From an uncultured Candidatus Actinomarina sp. (lineage in GTDB: Bacteria; Actinomycetota; Acidimicrobiia; Actinomarinales; Actinomarinaceae): a stretch of 64,000 nt of DNA. The notes under the pieces are model-generated. The model did not search any database. It was given only the letters and a program-made list of their open reading frames with translations, and was not told the DNA's origin. Below, in pieces: positions 59,840-64,000 of the stretch. The first letter of the stretch is position 1. Each line of letters begins with the position of its first letter. Position numbers and translations under genes: made by a program. The DNA is taken from NCBI GenBank assembly GCA_902610815.1, contig CACLXG010000003.1, forward strand, positions 62,001 to 126,000, written 5' to 3'.

Positions 59840-61641
59840 TGGTTGATTTAATTAAAAAGAATGTAAAGTCATTACAGGAGAGTCTGTTCTCATCAATTGG
59901 ATCTTCAGTTTTAACCATAGCCACAACCTATCTTGTAATTAACTTTTTCAGAGGAATGCTTGGTTTTGCATTAACGTCAGACAAAGACTGGCTAGCCGTG
60001 TTAAATAATATGCAGCTTTACATGGTTCAAGCCTACCCTGAGGAGGACTTCATTAGAGTTTGGCTATCAGTAGGACTTACTTTTGTTCTTGCAGGGCTAT
60101 CAATTGGTATTTGGAGAAGCGAAGAAAGGGTCAAAAGTTCACAAGTTTTTAATTCATTTTTCAAGGGAGGTCTTGGTGTATTATTTTTTACAATCATTGC
60201 TCCAACAAATGCCAGTTTTATGGGAAATGATGGATCTGTCATAACAGAAGAAGTCTTTTCTATGGATTCAAGGTTAGGGATATTGATTCCGGTTGTTGTT
60301 TTTTGTGTAATATTTTTTAGTATTCGATTTATAAACGTGAAATTTACTGTAAATAGTTCTGACATGGTTTTCTTTTATTTATTTATTCCAGTAGCACTTC
60401 TTTGGTTTGTAAAGCTTCCAACTATTCAACTAGATCAAAATAATGAAAGAATTATTCCTGACCCCATAATGCCTATAGCTAGTAGCACAAAAATTCCGTG
60501 GACAGTTATTTTTGTATCATTCTTAGTTAGTTACTTTATTGGAATGTATCTTAAAAATATAAAAAGTATTAAATCAATCATGTCTTTATCGTGGTTTTTA
60601 CTACCTCTTTTAATTTTTTCTTGGATATTCAAAAAACCACAAATTGATATGTCACTTGTGCTTGGTAGTGATCTTCCTATATTCGGAGTCTTCTTGCTTT
60701 GGGGTTTTCTAGTAATTACTTTTGTAAATAACTCTATTTTTAAAAAATATTATTCAACCTACTTAGGTGTAACATTTCTATTGACACTTGCTGGAGTGTT
60801 TTCTGGTTTACCAATGTTGGCTAAAACTTGCTTGCTTTTAATAACTTTATTTTCTGTTGTAGTACCAGCGGTATCAACCTCGTCACAGGGTAAAAGGAGT
60901 CTTTTAATCGTATGGGCGGTTGCGTTAGTTACTCTCACTTTTCTTCTTAGAGGGGGAGCATCAGATACAGGTATAGTTGTTCCAGGTTCAAGTATTTTTG
61001 GAGGTTTCTCTTTAACTTGGTTACTAGCAATTTTTGGCACATATGTATCATTCCCGCTTGGTGTCTTATTGGCATTAGGAAGAAATTCAAAATTACCAAT
61101 AATTAGAATTGTTTGTACTGGAATTATAGAATTAACTAGGTCTGTTCCATACATAACCTGGCTATTTTTTGCAAGCGTTACATTAGCAGTATTTTTACCT
61201 GCAGGAGTTGAGTTTAATCTAATAGTTAGAGTATTAATGGTTACAGCATTCTTCAGTGGAGCATATTTTGCTGAAAATATCAGGGGTGGATTACAGTCAA
61301 TTCCAAAAGGTCAATATGAAGCAGCTGATGCAATAGGAATGAGTCCTTTTCAGAAGATTTCTTTAATTATTATGCCACAGGCCTTAAGAGCTGTTATACC
61401 TACATTGGTCAGCAGTGCTATCACCGCTTTTAAAGACTCCAGCCTTGTAACAATTATTGGATTATTTGATTTTCTCACTATTGGAAAAACTGTTATCGGA
61501 AATCAATCAATACCTGTAAACTTTGTAGGTCACGATAGAGAGAATTTAATTTTTGTTGCAATTGTGTATTGGATATTTACATTTACGCTTTCAAGACGAA
61601 GCATGAAAGTTGAAAAGAAGTTAGGATTAGGAGAAAGGTAA
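59839..61641 (+). CDS. aapM: Amino-acid ABC transporter permease AapM
   Basis: A 600-residue permease with many membrane helices. The C-terminal 220 residues are the conserved module: Glu-Leu-Thr-Arg-Ser-Val-Pro-Tyr-Ile-Thr, then Tyr-Glu-Ala-Ala-Asp-Ala-Ile-Gly-Met-Ser-Pro-Phe-Gln-Lys EAA loop. The N-terminal extension is about 200 residues longer than in typical AapM and is mostly helices. It shares a base with aapQ (TAATG). It forms the channel with AapQ. Confidence 0.88.
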   Translation: MVDLIKKNVKSLQESLFSSIGSSVLTIATTYLVINFFRGMLGFALTSDKDWLAVLNNMQLYMVQAYPEEDFIRVWLSVGLTFVLAGLSIGIWRSEERVKSSQVFNSFFKGGLGVLFFTIIAPTNASFMGNDGSVITEEVFSMDSRLGILIPVVVFCVIFFSIRFINVKFTVNSSDMVFFYLFIPVALLWFVKLPTIQLDQNNERIIPDPIMPIASSTKIPWTVIFVSFLVSYFIGMYLKNIKSIKSIMSLSWFLLPLLIFSWIFKKPQIDMSLVLGSDLPIFGVFLLWGFLVITFVNNSIFKKYYSTYLGVTFLLTLAGVFSGLPMLAKTCLLLITLFSVVVPAVSTSSQGKRSLLIVWAVALVTLTFLLRGGASDTGIVVPGSSIFGGFSLTWLLAIFGTYVSFPLGVLLALGRNSKLPIIRIVCTGIIELTRSVPYITWLFFASVTLAVFLPAGVEFNLIVRVLMVTAFFSGAYFAENIRGGLQSIPKGQYEAADAIGMSPFQKISLIIMPQALRAVIPTLVSSAITAFKDSSLVTIIGLFDFLTIGKTVIGNQSIPVNFVGHDRENLIFVAIVYWIFTFTLSRRSMKVEKKLGLGER

Positions 61642-61647
61642 TCGCTT

Positions 61648-62376
61648 ATGAGCATAATTCAAACAAAAGATGTTAAAAAATGGTTTGGAGACTTCCAAGC
61701 ATTAAAAGGTATAAGTATGGATGTAGCCGAAGGAGAGGTCCTTGTTGTCTGCGGGCCTTCAGGTTCAGGCAAGTCTACGTTTATTAGATGTATTAACAGA
61801 CTTGAGCAACACCAAGAAGGGCAAATAATTGTTGATGGAATTGAGCTTACAAATGATTTAAAGAATATTGAAGCAATTAGGTCTGAAGTGGGAATGGTTT
61901 TCCAAAGCTTCAATCTTTTTCCACACTTAACTGTAATGCAGAACATTACTCTTGCACAGATATGGGTTAGGAAAAAGAATAGAGCTGAATCAGAGGAAAA
62001 AGCAATGGAACTTCTAGAGCGAGTGGGAATTCCTGAGCAAGCACAAAAATTCCCAGGACAATTATCAGGTGGACAGCAACAAAGAGTTGCTATAGCAAGA
62101 GCACTTGCAATGGAGCCAAAAATTATGCTTTTTGATGAGCCAACTTCAGCATTAGACCCTGAAATGATTAAAGAAGTTCTAGATGTAATGAAAGAGCTAG
62201 CTAAGTCTGGAATGACAATGATTGTTGTTACTCATGAAATGGGATTTGCTAAAGAGGTTGCCGATAGAGTTATGTTATTTGACGAGGGTATGCTTGTTGA
62301 AGAAAATACTCCAGAAGAATTCTTCAACAATCCAAAGAGTGATAGAACTAAACTTTTCTTAAGTCAGATTCTCTAG
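61648..62376 (+). CDS. aapP: Amino-acid ABC transporter ATP-binding protein
   Basis: A 242-residue ATPase: Gly-Pro-Ser-Gly-Ser-Gly-Lys-Ser Walker A, [10 protein letters not shown] Q-loop, Leu-Ser-Gly-Gly-Gln-Gln-Gln-Arg signature, Phe-Asp-Glu-Pro-Thr-Ser-Ala-Leu-Asp Walker B and Val-Thr-His-Glu switch, the GlnQ/AapP branch. It follows aapM by 6 bases and closes the operon. Its end overlaps the convergent M20 gene by 4 bases. Confidence 0.95.
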   Translation: MSIIQTKDVKKWFGDFQALKGISMDVAEGEVLVVCGPSGSGKSTFIRCINRLEQHQEGQIIVDGIELTNDLKNIEAIRSEVGMVFQSFNLFPHLTVMQNITLAQIWVRKKNRAESEEKAMELLERVGIPEQAQKFPGQLSGGQQQRVAIARALAMEPKIMLFDEPTSALDPEMIKEVLDVMKELAKSGMTMIVVTHEMGFAKEVADRVMLFDEGMLVEENTPEEFFNNPKSDRTKLFLSQIL

Positions 62377-63515
62377 AGTTTATCCCAAAGATTTTTTTCA
62401 GCTAAATCTATGATCGATGCACCCATTGCATATGCACCATCATATATGGCTTTATGGCCACCTTCAGTTAATGTGGCTGCTGCATATTCTGGTTGGTGAT
62501 TAACAGCTTCTTTTTCACCTATACCAAGCATCGGATGTATGGATGGAAAGATTTGGGATACATTTCCCATGTCAGTAGAACCTAAACCAGGTCTGGTGGC
62601 ATCTTTTTGTAACATCATTTTTCTATTTACATCTTGCGCATTCTCCATAAAAAGTTTGTAAAGAGTCTCATTATTATTTATTTCTTCATATTTGTAATCA
62701 GGAGAAGAAATTTTTACTTCACATTTTGTTGAAAGTGCTGCAGCATTTACAAAATTGTAAAAATCTTGCTCTAACTGGTCTAGACCTTCTTTGTTAAGAG
62801 ATCTTAGGTACCATTCTGATACTGTGTATGATGGAATAATATTGGGCTTAAAACCACCCTCTCTAATTACACCATGCATTCTGTTACTTTGAACCATTTG
62901 TTGTCTGTAAGTTGATGCACTAACAAATAGTTGAATTTGAGCATCTAGAGCATTAATACCTTTATCAGGTGCGCCAGCAGCATGAGCATCTTTACCAAAA
63001 TACTCAATAGTATATTGTTGGATTGTTGTAAAAGTTGGGTTTACAACATCTTCATATCCTGGGTGTATCATCATGGAACACGAAGCATCTTCAAAGGCTC
63101 CTTCATTAATAAGTATAATTTTTCCACCACCACCTTCTTCAGCAGGAGTTCCTAGGAGCTTTACTCTAATTCCTAGCTTTGAAGCTATATCTTTTAAACC
63201 CAATCCAGCACCTATAGATGCTGTTGCAATAATGTTATGTCCACATGCATGGCCAATTTCAGGCAAGGCATCATATTCAACACATATGACTGTAAGAGGA
63301 CCCTCTTCACCAAACGTAACGTCAAAAGCTGTTTCAAGGCCATGAGAAGGGTAATTAACAGGTTTTGAGTTGTTTTGTATATAGTCAACTAGATATTTTG
63401 ATGTTTTAAATTCTTGAAATCCTAATTCTGGATTTTCGTACATCCAATCACTAACATCACACAAACTTTCAAATAAACTATCAAGGCAACTTTTGAATTC
63501 ATTTTTATAGGTCAT
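62373..63515 (-). CDS. M20D amidohydrolase (HipO/AbgB-like)
   Basis: A 380-residue amidohydrolase: [22 protein letters not shown] and [10 protein letters not shown] form the metal and catalytic sites of the AbgB/HipO branch (Cys near the metal). It hydrolyses N-acyl or p-aminobenzoyl-type amides. Its start overlaps the stop of the gene before it (ATGA), so it is coupled. Confidence 0.88.
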   Translation of the reverse strand: MTYKNEFKSCLDSLFESLCDVSDWMYENPELGFQEFKTSKYLVDYIQNNSKPVNYPSHGLETAFDVTFGEEGPLTVICVEYDALPEIGHACGHNIIATASIGAGLGLKDIASKLGIRVKLLGTPAEEGGGGKIILINEGAFEDASCSMMIHPGYEDVVNPTFTTIQQYTIEYFGKDAHAAGAPDKGINALDAQIQLFVSASTYRQQMVQSNRMHGVIREGGFKPNIIPSYTVSEWYLRSLNKEGLDQLEQDFYNFVNAAALSTKCEVKISSPDYKYEEINNNETLYKLFMENAQDVNRKMMLQKDATRPGLGSTDMGNVSQIFPSIHPMLGIGEKEAVNHQPEYAAATLTEGGHKAIYDGAYAMGASIIDLAEKNLWDKL

Positions 63516-64000
63516 GAATTGATTTTACTAAAGAAATCTTTTTGGTACACACTAGAATTATTCCAAATTATCCAATCAAGACCCTTATCTTCTGCTGCTT
63601 TAATATTTAACCTTACATCTTCAGAGGAATGCCAAAATCCCTGAAGAAAAGGTCTTAAGTTTTTCCCTTTTACCCCTCTTAAAAGACCATCATTTAAGGC
63701 TGCTGTAACAACTTCGTATGGGAAATTGTTTGGATAACTGTATCCAAATGAGCCTTTAGAATAATGGGAAGGATAGACCATAGGAGAAATAAAATCTACA
63801 GTATTGACAATTGTCTCTAAGTGCTGTCCTATACCGTTATCATTTTTGGCATTTAGGACATATCCAAATACATCTGCAGAAACTAGACACCCGTTGTCAT
63901 GTAGTAGGTCTGTAGCATTTTGAAGAAATGAGTTAATATTTTTAGTCCTGTTTTCAAAATTACTTTCCTCATCATAAACTAAGCCCTGATAACTTGTATC
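63512..64000 (-). CDS. DUF4015 glycoside-hydrolase-like protein, C-terminal part (partial)
   Basis: An open frame enters from the right edge and ends at 63512. It contains Val-Ser-Ala-Asp-Val-Phe-Gly-Tyr, Gly-Ile-Gly-Gln-His-Leu-Glu-Thr-Ile and Ile-Ser-Pro-Met-Val-Tyr-Pro-Ser-His-Tyr, the strand pattern of the DUF4015 putative glycosidase family, a TIM barrel. 162 residues are visible. In-frame ATG 63781 is internal to the fold and is not the start. Function as a sugar hydrolase is inferred from family. Confidence 0.75.
   Translation of the reverse strand, partial: DTSYQGLVYDEESNFENRTKNINSFLQNATDLLHDNGCLVSADVFGYVLNAKNDNGIGQHLETIVNTVDFISPMVYPSHYSKGSFGYSYPNNFPYEVVTAALNDGLLRGVKGKNLRPFLQGFWHSSEDVRLNIKAAEDKGLDWIIWNNSSVYQKDFFSKINS

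Overview
The window is one stretch of a low-GC, gene-dense bacterial chromosome, and the markers point to a marine actinobacterium. These are CrgA, a PASTA-type PknB kinase with a PP2C phosphatase, a PAC2-family protein, a 31-residue bS22-like ribosomal protein, an F420/FMN split-barrel protein, DUF3159 and many apparently leaderless genes. AT-richness, tiny intergenic spaces, an SSS-type transporter behind a TPP riboswitch and a general amino-acid ABC importer fit a streamlined planktonic lineage of the Actinomarinales/Acidimicrobiia type. That placement is inference from gene content. There is no phage, insertion sequence or CRISPR array.

Layout. 1-7.7 kb: end of a metal ABC transporter, a 2H phosphoesterase, a TrpB-like gene behind a complete Trp-codon attenuator, a MacB/LolD-like ABC exporter and an M20 peptidase. 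7.7-12.6 kb: the least explained part, an eight-gene operon of two small membrane-protein families (three and two paralogues) interleaved with three soluble proteins that look like dimeric alpha-beta barrels; it is preceded by three exact 20-bp repeats and a 9-bp inverted repeat and closed by a strong terminator. 12.6-22.2 kb: two very small ORFs around a split-barrel flavoprotein, an S9 peptidase, a TPP-riboswitch-controlled symporter, EamA, family-4 uracil-DNA glycosylase preceded by an overlapping 41-codon ORF, a CbiMN fusion, a hydrolase, a DUF3445 protein, SemiSWEET and a secreted HExxH protease. 22.2-31.5 kb: tRNA-Ile and tRNA-Ala, glpD, crgA-mutY-pknB-PP2C, serS, a LysE exporter, tadA and a cluster of three tRNA-Ser plus tRNA-Arg(ACG).

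31.5-49.7 kb is housekeeping: nitroreductase, enoyl-CoA hydratase, dGTPase-like, nucleotidase, dnaX, murJ, PHP, lysC-asd-acyltransferase, DUF554, dcd, a choline-kinase-like gene, bS22, PAC2, copZ-copA and an M3 oligopeptidase. 49.7-52.2 kb holds a selenoprotein of the SelW/Rdx family with an in-frame TGA and a SECIS-like hairpin, overlapping a TSUP permease, then lnt. 52-64 kb: MscS/YbdG channel, DUF3159, purB-purA, a four-gene amino-acid ABC operon (aapJQMP) whose AapQ carries a lipoyl-like insertion, an M20 amidohydrolase and the end of a DUF4015 glycosidase-like gene.

How it works together: uptake (metal, thiamine-related, amino acids, cobalt/nickel, sugar) is paired with compact regulation: attenuation, riboswitch, intergenic terminator and leaderless promoters. 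serS and tadA sit beside the tRNAs they act on. The best candidates for undescribed biology are the eight-gene operon and the overlooked selenoprotein.
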